Shown: positions 21,246-31,331 of the stretch, one piece after another
Position numbering within the stretch: the first letter of the stretch is position 1
How the letters are laid out: every line of letters starts with the position of its first letter
Assembly (NCBI GenBank): GCA_023213315.1
Contig: JAKCPI010031608.1
Location: 1-64,000, forward strand
Length of the DNA stretch: 64,000 nucleotides
Source: Euborellia annulipes
Lineage: Eukaryota > Arthropoda > Insecta > Dermaptera > Anisolabididae
Direction: 5' to 3'
Position numbers and translations under genes: made by a program
Notes under the pieces: generated by a model
Told to the model about the DNA's origin: nothing
The model's input: only the letters and a program-made list of their open reading frames with translations
Databases searched by the model: none

Positions 21246-21780
21246 CGCGACATGGTCTGTCTGTCTGTCTGTGTGTCTGTGTGTCTGTGAACAAAATATC
21301 TCAAGAACGAAAAGAGCCAGGAGGTTGAAATTTTATATTTAAGTTAGGCACCCCCATGGGACGTGACACGAAGCTTTTGAACAAAATCGACCAAAAAGTA
21401 CTAGCACTTTACTGATTCACTTTTTCAGTTTTTTTCGATTTTCTCAAAATTTGCTCCAACGATTTTTTTTTAAATTCAAAAATCAATTATTTTTTAGATT
21501 CTCTATAAAATGTATATTCTCATTTTGTGATTGAAATCTTCTGAAGACCACTTTACTCTTGTACTCCATAGAAAAGATAGGAGAAATGGTTGCCATGGTA
21601 ACAAAAATAAATATTTTCCCATACTTATAAATTTTACATCTTGAATTCAATCGTACCCTATGGTCGGAAACTAAATACATGTCGACACAAAAAATCTGGT
21701 GTGACAAGCACAGAACACAACTTTCGATTACCGAAGGTAAGAGAAAGTTGTGTGCTGTGCGCCAGTCACACCAGATTTTT

Positions 21781-22009
21781 AGTATATAATGGAGGAATTA
21801 TTACGGATAAAAGGGAATTGGCTAATATACTGGCTAATCACTTTTCTATGGTATCCTCGAACGTTAACTATAGCCGCGAATTTCTGAGGATTAAGAGCAA
21901 TATGGAGGAAAATGTAATACATTTTAACCCGTCTAGACATTTACTCAAGAATTATAATAAGCCTTTTACTATCATAGAATTAGAAAACTCGCTTAGAAAA
22001 TGTAAAAAT
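21781..22009 (+). pseudogene. LINE ORF2, start of reverse transcriptase region
   Basis: Continues ORF2 after the HINE: NGGIITDKRELANILANHFS is the typical lead-in to LINE reverse transcriptase (DKxEKAxxLAxxF). It ends at LRKCKN where the hAT-like element begins. The next LINE codons, TSPGLDTIPNAI, resume at 24354. The minus-strand frames here and at 22565-22804 belong to the HINE. Confidence 0.8.
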
Positions 22010-22387
22010 TAGGGTCCGACCGAAACAAGATTTTCAGCCGAAACCGAAACCGAAACCGAATATTCGGCCTCAACCTTAGTTTCGGCCGAAACCGTAACCG
22101 AAACCGAAACTTGTATTTCCTATAAAAAATTTTTTTCATTTTACTTTTTTTTTTTTTTTTTGAATTTTTTTTCCCTCCCGTGAAAATCATTTTACCTTTT
22201 GACGTGACAACGTCTTACAAATCATGTGTCTATAGTGGCATGTTAGAGGGGCATGCACGAAAACGTTTATTGGCTTGAATAACTCCTCTGTCTTAAGAGG
22301 TATAATTATGGGGAATATACGGTTAGAAAGAATGAGTTTTCAGCTAAAGATTTCACCATTTATTTTTTTCCTATCATTTTATTTTAC

Positions 22388-23895
22388 CGCGCTGCGGTAA
22401 ATTCTAATTTGAAAGTTTAAACCCCTGTAGATTCTGAACGGCTAATCAGATCAGACTAAATGGGATGTCATTTGGTGCAGAAAGAAAACCTCTAATAGAA
22501 TAAATAAAAAAAATCCCGAGTAATTAACTCCAAAATTGGTTTTTTTCTCGAAAAACCTCATTTTTTAGGCAAAAAAATATCGAAAAATCTGGTGAGACTG
22601 GCGCACAGCACACAACTTTCTCTTACCTTCGGTAATCGAAAGTTGTGTTCTGTGCTTGTCACACCAGATTTTTCGTGTCGACATATATTTAGATCCCGGC
22701 AGTAGGGTATATTTGAATTCAGATGTAAAATTTATAAGTATGGGAAAATATTTATATTTTGTTACCATGGCAACCATTTCTCCTATCTTTTCTATGGAGT
22801 ACAAGAGTAAAGTGGTCTTCAGAAGATTTCAATTGCAAAATGAGAATATACATTTTAAAGAGAATCTAAAAAATAATTGATTTTTTAATTTAAAAAAAAA
22901 TCGTTGGAGCAAATTTTGAGAAAATCGAAAAAAACTGAAAAAGTGCATCAGTAAAGTACTAGTACTCATTGGCCGATTTTGATTAAAAGCTTATTTTTCC
23001 GGTCCCGGGGGGTGTTTAACTTTAATATAAAATTTCAACCTCGTAGCTCAATTCCTTCATGCTTAAAATTGAACACACACCCACCCACCCACAGAAGGAC
23101 CATGTCGCGAAAACCACTTTTTTGGATTCAGGGGACCTCAAAACGTGAAGATCCATCAAAATCTCGACATCGAATTTTTGACATGAATCCAATACTTTCT
23201 CTCTATATATATATACATAGGTAAGAGAAAGTAAAAATAGCTCTAATTGTGCAACGCATAGCGACTTGACCATAAAAGCTACATTAAATCTAAATATAGT
23301 TTTAGAAAGAGTGGTTCAATACCCCAGAACTTTTTTTCTTTTTTTTTGATATGAGGTCATTTTACCGCATGAGAGCACTCGGCGGGATTTCCTTTTTCGA
23401 AATTTTAAACCCCTGTAGATTCCGAACGGCTAATCAGATCAGACTAAATGAGATGTCATTTAGTGCAGAAAGATAACCTCTAATAGGATAAATAAAAAAA
23501 TCCCGAGTAATTAACTCCAAAATTGGTTTTTTTCTCGAAAAACTTCATTTTTTAGGCAAAAAAATATCGAAAAATAGCCCTACTTGTGCAACGCCTAGCT
23601 ACTTGACCATAAAAGCTACATTAAATCTAAATATAGTTTTAGAAAGAGTGGTTCAATACCCCCAGGGCTTTTTTTCTTTTTTTTTTGATCTGACGTCATT
23701 TTACCGCATGAGTGCACTCGGCGGGATTTCGTTTTTCGAAATTTTAAACCCCTGTAGATTCCGAACGGCTAATCAGATCAGACTAAATGAGATGTCATTT
23801 AGAGCAGAAAGATAACTTCTAATAGAACAAATAAAAAAATCCCCAGTAATTAACTCCAAAATTAATTTTTTTCGAAAAACCTCATTTTTTAAGCA
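22388..23895 (+). repeat. Three tandem copies of a ~315 bp unit inside the hAT-like element
   Basis: A unit containing CCCCTGTAGATTC, GGCTAATCAGATCAGACTAA and CTCGAAAAACCTCATTTTTT occurs at about 22388-22587, 23238-23572 and 23573-23895. The first junction is occupied by a HINE; the second is empty. The units lie in the same orientation and are about 90-95% alike by eye. The 70-codon plus frame at 23603-23815 is one unit's by-product. Confidence 0.8.
22587..23236 (-). mobile_element. HINE-like element, complete, inside the hAT-like element
   Basis: A 650 bp copy in reverse orientation. The palindrome AATCTGGTGAGAC...GTCACACCAGATT is at the left, CATTAAATTTTATA-type AT-rich middle follows, and GGTAAGAGAAAGT is at the right (23220-23232). 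The neighbouring tandem unit keeps the unoccupied site (CGAAAAATAGCCC at 23568-23580), so the insertion lies between two A residues of an A5 run and made no duplication. Exact ends float within the A run. Confidence 0.8.
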
Positions 23896-24353
23896 TATGT
23901 CGTCCTTAATGGATAATAGTTTGGCCACACCTGTCATATATTGTTTCAATGAAAATGTTTGAACATGTTTATTTATGAAAACAAACTACTAGTAAAAAAA
24001 AAAAAAAAAACAATACTTTCTCTCTTTATATTTCAATATAGGTAAGAGAAAAATTTTTTTTTTGAAGTCAAGCAAAAGACGTTGTCACGTTAAAAAGCCA
24101 CCGGCTGTGTAGAAGACACAGCCAACACCTAATTTTTTTTTTTAGGGAGACTAAAATTTTTTTCTCCCTCAAGTGCAAATTATTTGACCTTTTTTTTTTG
24201 GATGCGAGTCTCATCCCATTTTTTCAGACTCTGGTTTCGGCCGGCCGAAAGGTTCGGCCACTTTTTGGCCGAAACCGAAACTACGGCCGAAACCATGATT
24301 TTTGGCCGAAACCGTAAACGAAACCGAATATTCGGTCGGTTCCTAGTAAAAAT

Positions 24354-26309
24354 ACATCCCCTGGATTGGACACTATACCAAATGCTATAATTAAAAATTT
24401 AAATTTCTTGGCGAAATCCCGACTTCTCGAAATATTTAACAAAATTTGGTTTGAAGGGGATTTCCCTGCCGAATGGAGGCATGGTGTTGTTGTGCCAGTA
24501 CACAAATCTAACTCTCTTCCTCAAGAACCTCAAAATTTCAGGCCAATTAGTTTACTCAGTTGTCTTGGGAAAACAATGGAGAGGATGGTCAACGTTAGAC
24601 TGAAATGGCTTCTTAAGAAGTACGAGCTTATCTCCAAATATCAATGTGGCTACAAGACGCAACACTCTTGTTTGGACCAAATAATCAGATTGGAAAAATA
24701 TGTTAAAGATGGATTTGTAGAAAACAAACATACAGTAGCTGTGTTTTTTGATATTAAAAAAGCCTACGACACTACCTGGAGGTATATCATCTTAAAATTC
24801 CTGGAAGATAATGACATAGATGGCCCTATGGCCATTTATATACAAAACTTTTTAAAAGATCGGTCGTTCCAAGTAAGAATAGGCAATGTCCTGTCGGATG
24901 TCGAAATCCAAGAGAATGGCCTACCCCAAGGAGCAGTCATTTCTACAACACTCTTTCTAATTGCCATTAATGATATTGTAAAAAATATTGACTCTTCCAT
25001 TGAAGTATTCTTGTTTGTTGATGACCTAGCCATTTACTTCTCTTCGGACGACTTAAATGTGATCAAAAATAACTTGCAAATGGCCATAAACAAGATTTAT
25101 GACTGGTCTAGATCTACAGGCTTTAGGATCTCAGAAGAGAAATCGGCGTGTATTCATTTCTGTCGGAAGCGAAAACCCCATCCTGATCCTGACCTTTACT
25201 TAGGAAACCATATGCTCCCATTCACTGACTCATATAAATTTCTAGGGCTCACATTTGATAAAAGACTGACATGGATTGAACATATTAAAAACCTTAAAGC
25301 TAAGGGTATCTAATCGCTGAACGTACTAAAAATAATATCCAGTATAAAGTGGGGCGCAAATGGGAGAATCTTACTTAACACCTATAAGTCTCTTGTTAGG
25401 AGTAAGTTAGATTTTGGTTGTCAGGCTTATGGATCTGCGTCAGCGTCTTCTTTAAAAATGCTTGACACTATTCATAATAGTGGTCTCCGAATCTCGCTAG
25501 GAGCCTTTAGGACAAGCCCGATTGAAAGTCTTTATGCGGAAGCATCGGAATTGAATCTAAGCTCACGTAGGACTCTTCTCTCTTTGGGTTATGTTCTTAA
25601 AATTAAGAGTTTGAATAACCATCCGTCGTACACTAGTTTATTCAGTAATGCTTCAGATCACCTGTATGTAGCAAAGCCAAGCTCTCAAACCTTTGCCCTT
25701 TAGATGTAAAGAAGCCTTAAACCATCTAGGTCTCATGTATATTCTTGATCAGGTAGAAAATATGTCCCCTGTTTGTATACCTCCCTGGTTAAAACGGTTT
25801 TGGTTTTTCTAAATCTTCTCAAATTCACCAAACATGACACGCCACCCGTGGTCTATAGAACTCATTTTTCGCAGTTGTTGAGCCGGTTCCCATCATATAA
25901 GGTTATATATACAGATGGAGCCAAAAATGACAACGGGGTTGGGTGCGCCTTTGTCGAAAATGACGCTGAATACTATTTTAAACTAAATAATTTTACCTCC
26001 ATCTTTAGTGCCGAGTTGAAGGCAATAGAATTAGCACTACAGGCTAATTGTCTAGGAAGAGTGGTCATTGTGTCTGATTCAGCTAGTGCCCTGCAATCTA
26101 TAGATAGCTTTGACAGTAAGATCCCCACAGTTTCTCGCATACACACCCTTATATATCGAATTATGTCCCAAGGGGGCGATGTGATCTTCGTTTGGGCACC
26201 AGGGCACATTGGTATAGTAGGGAACGAGAAGGCTGACCGAGCTGCGAATAAGGGATCTGAAAAGAGTGCCATCGATGACCACAAAGTGCATTTTGGCGAT
26301 CTAAAATAA
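24354..26309 (+). pseudogene. LINE ORF2, reverse transcriptase and RNase H domains
   Basis: RT motifs in order: TSPGLDTIP, FRPISLLSCLGKTMER, FFDIKKAYDTTWR, LPQGAVISTTLF and the catalytic FVDDLAIY, then FLGLTFDKRLTW. A nonsense TAA interrupts the frame at 25311-25313, after which the same frame continues (SLNVLKIISSIKW, thumb region). Two frameshifts lie between about 25700 and 25790. RNase H follows with YTDGAK, FSAELKAIELAL, VSDSASAL and WAPGHIGIVGNEKAD, so all four acidic positions are present. The RNase H domain is the feature that places this LINE in the I-like group. It was probably active once but is dead in this copy. Confidence 0.9.
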
Positions 26310-26320
26310 TAAGGGAAAAA

Positions 26321-26695
26321 TTGAAGAAGAAATGGGAAAAAAGATGGGAAGTGGAAATTGAAAATCACCTAAAAAATATAATGCCGAAAATAGAATTGCA
26401 CAAAGCATACCTGCAAGACTTATCTCGCCGAGATCAAGTCGTGTTGACAAGACTGAGGCTAGGGCACACGCGGCTCACCCACTCTTACCTGTTTAGACAA
26501 GAAAATATGCCTAATTGTGACAGATGCCGAACGCCCTGGAATGTTCAACATATGCTGGCGGAGTGTACTGAGTATAATGATGTAAGAAGAGAATTGGGTT
26601 TACCTTCAAGAATAGAAGAGATTTTGAGCCTTAAATCCAATGGAAACAAAGTATTTCGATTCCTGAAAAGGATCAACTTGTATGGCGAAATTTAA
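26321..26695 (+). pseudogene. LINE ORF2, C-terminal cysteine-histidine domain
   Basis: After one more frameshift near 26300, this gives RLRLGHTRLTHSYLF, then CDRCRTPWNVQHMLAEC (C-x2-C-x8-H-x4-C), then a short tail and stop. This C-terminal zinc-binding motif is common to I, R1 and Jockey-type ORF2 proteins. A related but distinct version is on the minus strand at 42706-43029. Confidence 0.8.
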
Positions 26696-26825
26696 TGTGA
26701 ACAAGAAGATGAAGAAAAAATGAAGATGGGTTGTATTTATTGTAAATTTATTGTGATTGTTTAAATCTTAAATTGTTACCAAAATGTCACTTATTGTAAG
26801 GGCAAGAAAGCCTCGCGCCTCGCCC

Positions 26826-26827
26826 AA

Positions 26828-26862
<35 letters not shown>

Positions 26863-26866
26863 ATTT
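26826..26866 (+). repeat. LINE 3' tail, (TAAA)n
   Basis: About nine AAAT/TAAA units close the LINE after a short 3' untranslated region. Simple-repeat tails in place of poly-A are known for I-like LINEs. The following sequence matches the T-rich spacer of the GC-rich tandem array at 28406-30470. Confidence 0.8.
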
Positions 26867-26944
26867 TCTTTTTTTTTTATCTAAATTTTCCCATTTTAAA
26901 TGCTTTTATTTAACTTACTCTTTCAAGGTCACCAACTTTATGGC

Positions 26945-27940
26945 TTTGTTAGGGACACTTCCCGATGAGCTATAGGTGTGAAATTTGATATTTAAGAGTC
27001 ATTTTTGATGACGCAAATTGTGAGTTTGGTTTTACCAAAATGGACCAAACTAATGTGGTACTTTATTTGAAACCCTTCGCGAATTAATGTAATTTCAAAA
27101 GACTTCCCGATGGGCTAGAGGTGTGAAATGTAATACTTAAGAGTCATTTTTGATGACGCCACTATATGGTGGTTTTGATCAAAATAGACCAAACTAATGT
27201 GGTACTTTATTTGAAACCCTTCGCGAATTAATGTAATTTCAAAAGACTTCCCGATGGGCTAAAGGTGTGAAATGTAATACTTAAGAGTCATTTTTGATGA
27301 CGCCACTATATGGTGGTTTTGATCAAAATAGACCAAACTAATGTGGTACTTTAATTGAAACCCTTCGCGAATTAATGTAATTTCAAAAGACTTCCCGATG
27401 GGCTAGAGGTGTGAAATGTAATACTTAAGAGTCATTTTTGATGACGCCACTATATGGTGGTTTTGATCAAAATAGACCAAACTATGTGGTACTTTATTTG
27501 AAACCCTTCGCGAATTAATGTAATTTCAAAAGACTTCCCGATGGGCTAGAGGTGTGAAATGTAATACTTAAGAGTCATTTTTGATGACGCCACTATATGG
27601 TGGTTTTGATCAAAATAGACCAAACTAATGTGGTACTTTATTTGAAACCCTTCGCGAATTAATGTAATTTCAAAAGACTTCCCGATGGGCTAGAGGTGTG
27701 AAATGTAATACTTAAGAGTCATTTTTGATGACGCCACTATATGGTGGCTTTGATCAAAATAGACCAAACTAATGTGGTACTTTATTTGAAACCCTTCGCG
27801 AATTAATGTAATTTCAAAAGACTTCCCGATGGGCTAGAGGTGTGAAATGTAATACTTTAGAGTCATTTTTGATGACGCCACTATATGGTGGTTTTAATCA
27901 AAATAGACCAAACTAATGTGGTACTTTATTTGAAGCCTCA
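26945..27940 (+). repeat. Tandem satellite, 144 bp unit, about seven copies
   Basis: GACTTCCCGATGGGCTAGAG recurs at 27101, 27245 (with one change), 27389, 27532, 27676 and 27820, a spacing of 144 (once 143). A diverged first unit is at about 26956 and a diverged last one at about 27936. Inner units are nearly identical and end units are diverged, as expected when arrays are homogenised by unequal exchange. Each unit holds ATGTGGTACTTTATTTGAAA. No coding. Confidence 0.95.
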
Positions 27941-28120
27941 CGCAAATAAGGCCCTATTAACTATAGTTTTGAATTTTGATATTTACGAGTCATTTTTTTA
28001 TGATAATGAATAATTTTTCAATTGAACCAAATCAATACAGGCCAAACTAATGTGGTACTTTATCATATTGATGATTTTTGATAAGACTAAAAGACTAAAA
28101 AGCTTAAAATAAAAATAAAA

Positions 28121-28405
28121 TAAAAAAAAAGATTTTTAAAAAAATGCTTTTATTTAAATTGAACTAAAAAGAGAGAAATAAGAAAGAAATAATTTAATTG
28201 TTCTTGTTAAAATTTTTCAATATTTATGACTTAAAATAAAAGCGTGGGGCGCGAGCCTCGGAATCACTTCGAAGCGCCCCACGCTTTTATTTTAAGTCAT
28301 AAATATTAAAAAATTTTAACAAGAACAATTAAATTATTTCTTTCTTATTTCTCTCTTTTTAGTTCAATTTAAATAAAAGCATTTTTTTAAAAATCTTTTT
28401 TTTTT
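28121..28405. repeat. Near-perfect palindrome, 132 bp arms
   Basis: Arms at 28121-28252 and 28274-28405 with a 21 base spacer. I see one mismatch or indel (near 28215-28220). The inner arm ends are GC-rich (GCGTGGGGCGC/GCGCCCCACGC), the outer part AT-rich. RNA or single-stranded DNA from it would form a long hairpin. It separates the 144 bp array from the GC-rich array. Confidence 0.95.
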
Positions 28406-30470
28406 ATCTAAATTTTCCCATTTTTACTTGAGCCCTGGGGGCCCCGGGGCCTCTCAAAGAGAAATTTTCATTTTTTCATCTAAATTTTCCCATTTTTACT
28501 TGAGCCCTGGGGGCCCCGGGGCCTCTTAAAGAGAAATTTTCATTTTTTCATCTAAATTTTCCCTTTTTTACTTGAGCCCTGGGGGCCCCGGGGCCTCTCA
28601 AAGAGAAATTTTCAATAAATTTTCTTTTTTTTTTATCTAAATTTTCCCATTTTTACTTGAGCCCTGGGGGCCCCGGGGCCTCTCAAAGAGAAATTTTCAA
28701 TAAATTTTCTTTTTTTTTTTATCTAAATTTTCCCATTTTTACTTGAGCCCTGGGGGCCCCGGGGCCTCTCAAAGAGAAATTTTCAATAAATTTTCTTTTT
28801 TTTTTATCTAAATTTTCCCATTTTTACTTGAGCCCTGGGGGCCCCGGGGCCTCTCAAAGAGAAATTTTCATTTTTTTCATCTAAATTTTCCCATTTTTAC
28901 TTGAGCCCTGAGGGCCCCGGGGCCTCTCAAAGAGAAATTTTCAATAAATTTTTTTTTTTTTTTATCTAAATTTTCCCATTTTTACTTGAGCCCTGGGGGC
29001 CCCGGGGCCTCTCAAAGAGAAATTTTCATTTTTTCATCTAAATTTTCCCTTTTTTACTTGAGCCCTGAGGGCCCCGGGGCCTCTCAAAGAGAAATTTTCA
29101 ATAAATTTTCTTTTTTTTTATCTAAATTTTCCCATTTTTACTTGAGCCCTGGGGGGCCCCGGGGCCTCTCAAAGAGAAATTTTCATTTTTTTCATCTAAA
29201 TTTTCCCTTTTTTACTTGAGCCCTGAGGGCCCCGGGGCCTCTCAAAGAGAAATTTTCAATAAATTTTCTTTTTTTTTTATCTAAATTTTCCCATTTTTAC
29301 TTGAGCCCTGGGGGCCCCGGGGCCTCTCAAAGAGAAATTTTCATTTTTTCATCTAAATTTTCCCTTTTTTACTTGAGCCCTGAGGGCCCCGGGGCCTCTC
29401 AAAGAGAAATTTTCATTAAATTTTCTTTTTTTTTATCTAAATTTTCCCATTTTTACTTGAGCCCTGGGGGCCCCGGGGCCTCTCAAAGAGAAATTTTCAT
29501 TTTTTCATCTAAATTTTCCCTTTTTTACTTGAGCCCTGAGGGCCCCGGGGCCTCTCAAAGAGAAATTTTCATTAAATTTTCTTTTTTTTATCTAAATTTT
29601 CCCATTTTTACTTGAGCCCTGAGGGCCCCGGGGCCTCTCAAAGAGAAATTTTCATTAAATTTTTTTTTTTCATCTAAATTTTCCCATTTTTACTTGAGCC
29701 CTGGGGGCCCCGGGGCCTCTCAAAGAGAAATTTTCATTTTTTTTTCATCTAAATTTTCCCATTTTTACTTGAGCCCTGAGGGCCCCGGGGCCTCTCAAAG
29801 AGAAATTTTCATTAAATTTTCTTTTTTTATCTAAATTTTCCCATTTTTACTTGAGCCCTGGGGGGCCCCGGGGCCTCTCAAAGAGAAATTTTCATAAATT
29901 TTTTTCATCTAAATTTTCCCATTTTTACTTGAGCCCTGAGGGCCCCGGGGCCTCTCAAAGAGAAATTTTCATTAAATTTTGTTTTTTTTATCTAAATTTT
30001 CCCATTTTTACTTGAGCCCTGAGGGCCCCGGGGCCTCTCAAAGAGAAATTTTCATTTTTTCATCTAAATTTTCCCTTTTTTACTTGAGCCCTGAGGGCCC
30101 CGGGGCCTCTCAAAGAGAAATTTTCATTAAATTTTGTTTTTTTTCATCTAAATTTTCCCATTTTTACTTGAGCCCTGAGGGCCCCGGGGCCTCTCAAAGA
30201 GAAATTTTCATTAAATTTTGTTTTTTTCATCTAAATTTTCCCTTTTTTACTTGAGCCCTGAGGGCCCCGGGGCCTCTCAAAGAGAAATTTTCATTAAATT
30301 TTGTTTTTTTTCATCTAAATTTTCCCATTTTTACTTGAGCCCTGGGGGCCCCGGGGCCTCTCAAAGAGAAATTTTCATTAAATTTTGTTTTTTTTTATCT
30401 AAATTTTCCCTTTTTTACTTGAGCCCTGGGGGCCCCGGGGCCTCTGAAAGGGAAATTTTCATTACATTTT
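28406..30470 (+). repeat. GC-rich tandem array, ~70-85 bp unit, about 26 copies
   Basis: Every unit has TTTTACTTGAGCCCTG, then a G/C palindromic core GGGGGCCCCGGGGCC, then TCTCAAAGAGAAATTTTCA and a T-rich spacer of variable length ending ATCTAAATTTTCCC. Two core variants alternate (CTGGGGGC and CTGAGGGC) and spacer length varies between units with and without ATAAATTTTCTTT, suggesting a two-unit higher order. Long frames across it (28986-29219, 29301-29615, 29979-30254, 30218-30553) are repeat by-products whose translations merely repeat one phrase. Confidence 0.95.
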
Positions 30471-30550
30471 TTTTTTATAATTACATGGTGGCCTATTGCG
30501 GCTCAGGGCCTGGGGCGGACCGCCCCCCCCCCCCTCGGTACGCCACTGAT
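30471..30550 (-). repeat. End of a TIR element (CAGTGGCGTACC type)
   Basis: The minus strand from 30550 reads CAGTGGCGTACCGAGGGGGG, then GCGGTCCGCCCCAGGCCC. CAGTGGCG starts resemble the hAT-like MITE ends found elsewhere here (53823, 51822). The matching other end was not found; the GC-rich array may be an expanded inner part of this element. Confidence 0.5.
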
Positions 30551-30787
30551 TAAAGACAATCTATATATATAATTCACTAATGTCCGTCTGTCTGTCAGTC
30601 TGTCTGTCTTGTCTGTCTGTCTGTCACGCTCTATTTAGGCAACTTCCCGTTGGAATTTTGAAATGAAATTTTTTATGCATAAAGAGGAGCTTCTCGGGAT
30701 TACAGGAAAATTATTTTCATCCCGAAATTCTTATAACTTTTTGAGTTATTAATTTTTAAATTTACGATTTCTCCCATAGGAAATGTA

Positions 30788-30952
30788 TGGGTCGTTTTGA
30801 TAACTTACATACCCCAACATTAAAATAGCCTCCCTATGGGGAAATACATGGTGTTTGTCCTTCAGCTATTTTAATGCTGAAGGACAAACACCATGTATTT
30901 CCCCATAGGGAGGCTATTTTAATGTTGGGGTAGGTAAGTTATCAAAACGACC
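30788..30952. repeat. Long palindrome inside the Helitron
   Basis: Two ~78 bp arms (about 30788-30865 and 30875-30952) read almost perfectly as inverted copies, e.g. AATACATGGTGTTTGTCCTT and its complement, around a short ATTTTAAT-type centre. The other copy of this Helitron (38435-38785, reverse) has a different small inverted repeat (CCTTCTATAGAAGG) at the corresponding place, so the palindrome is specific to this copy. Confidence 0.9.
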
Positions 30953-31078
30953 CATAGAGAAATAATTAAGTATTCTTTTCATTTGTGTATTCCATGAATG
31001 TAAACAAATCCTCAAGCAGGCACTGGTTTGGAATAGTAGTAATAGTAATTTTCTTTTCACAATTAAGAAGAAAAGGCG

Positions 31079-31331
31079 CCCAAGGGGCTTGGAGTAGTTG
31101 GTAGCGTGCCTACCTTCTATACCGAACGTCTCGGGTTCGGACCCCAGGCAGTCCGATAATTTTATTTAAGGCATTTGGATACCAAATGACTTAAATAAAA
31201 ATGCCTGGACCCCACAATTGATATATTAAACATACTGATTATCGTAAAAAGTCTTAAATGGCCTCAGTTGCCGAAAAGACTGTGTGAATGTGTGTGTGAA
31301 TGTGAGTGTGAATGAGAAAAAAGTGTGAATG

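Larger units (their letters stand above)
16954..21779 (+). mobile_element. HINE-like (non-autonomous Helentron) element, split by a Ty3/gypsy element
   Basis: Own sequence about 671 bp: 16954-17095 plus 21251-21779. It has ACTTTCTCTTACC near the left end (16958-16970) and the inverse GGTAAGAGAAAGT near the right end (21736-21748). A terminal palindrome follows (arms 21690-21705 and 21765-21780, AATCTGGTGTGAC/GTCACACCAGATT) and CTGT microsatellite lies inside. Subterminal inverted repeats plus a 3' palindrome plus microsatellite are known hallmarks of Helentron-derived HINEs. Taking it out between two T residues restores the LINE frame (...GIA-LVYNGG...), with no target duplication, again as in Helentrons. 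No Rep/helicase is present. At least eight related copies lie in this window. Confidence 0.75.
22010..24345. mobile_element. hAT-like DNA transposon, non-autonomous, 2.3 kb
   Basis: An 8 bp duplication GTAAAAAT stands at 22002-22009 and 24346-24353 and fits the hAT pattern nTnnnnAn. Terminal inverted repeats are TAGGGTCCGACCGAA and, on the other strand, TAGGAACCGACCGAA. Subterminal CCGAAAC clusters occur at both ends (22019-22111 and 24235-24335), and a deeper inverted pair ACGTGACAACGTCTT/AAGACGTTGTCACGT lies at about 22202-22217 and 24080-24094. No transposase remains. Inside are tandem copies of a ~315 bp unit and one HINE. Removing the element with one duplicate restores the LINE frame. 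Confidence 0.85.
4978..26866 (+). mobile_element. I-like non-LTR retrotransposon (LINE), about 5.6 kb, interrupted by three nested insertions
   Basis: ORF1 with zinc knuckles, then ORF2 with AP-type endonuclease, reverse transcriptase, RNase H and a C-terminal cysteine-histidine motif, then a (TAAA)n tail. This order is known from the I superfamily of LINEs. Three insertions interrupt it: an LTR element at 6297-15399, a HINE carrying a Ty3/gypsy element at 16954-21779, and a hAT-like element at 22010-24345. Each removal restores the frame. Subtracting them leaves about 5.6 kb, normal for the group. ORF2 also carries at least one nonsense codon and several frameshifts, so the copy is dead. The 5' end is set only by where SINE-A sequence stops. 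I saw no convincing target-site duplication. Confidence 0.85.

Noticed and set aside
28406..30470. CRISPR-like look: regular repeat with variable spacers
   Set aside because: The variable parts are only T-rich length variants of one spacer, not unique sequences, and the setting is a eukaryotic transposon-rich genome.
28986..30553. Four long plus-strand frames encoding a repeated LSPGGPGASQREIF phrase
   Set aside because: They are translations of the GC-rich minisatellite. They start and stop with spacer length changes and have no other support.
31079..31150. Possible tRNA gene
   Set aside because: A and B boxes are present but the acceptor stem does not close, and an A tail plus target duplication show a SINE.
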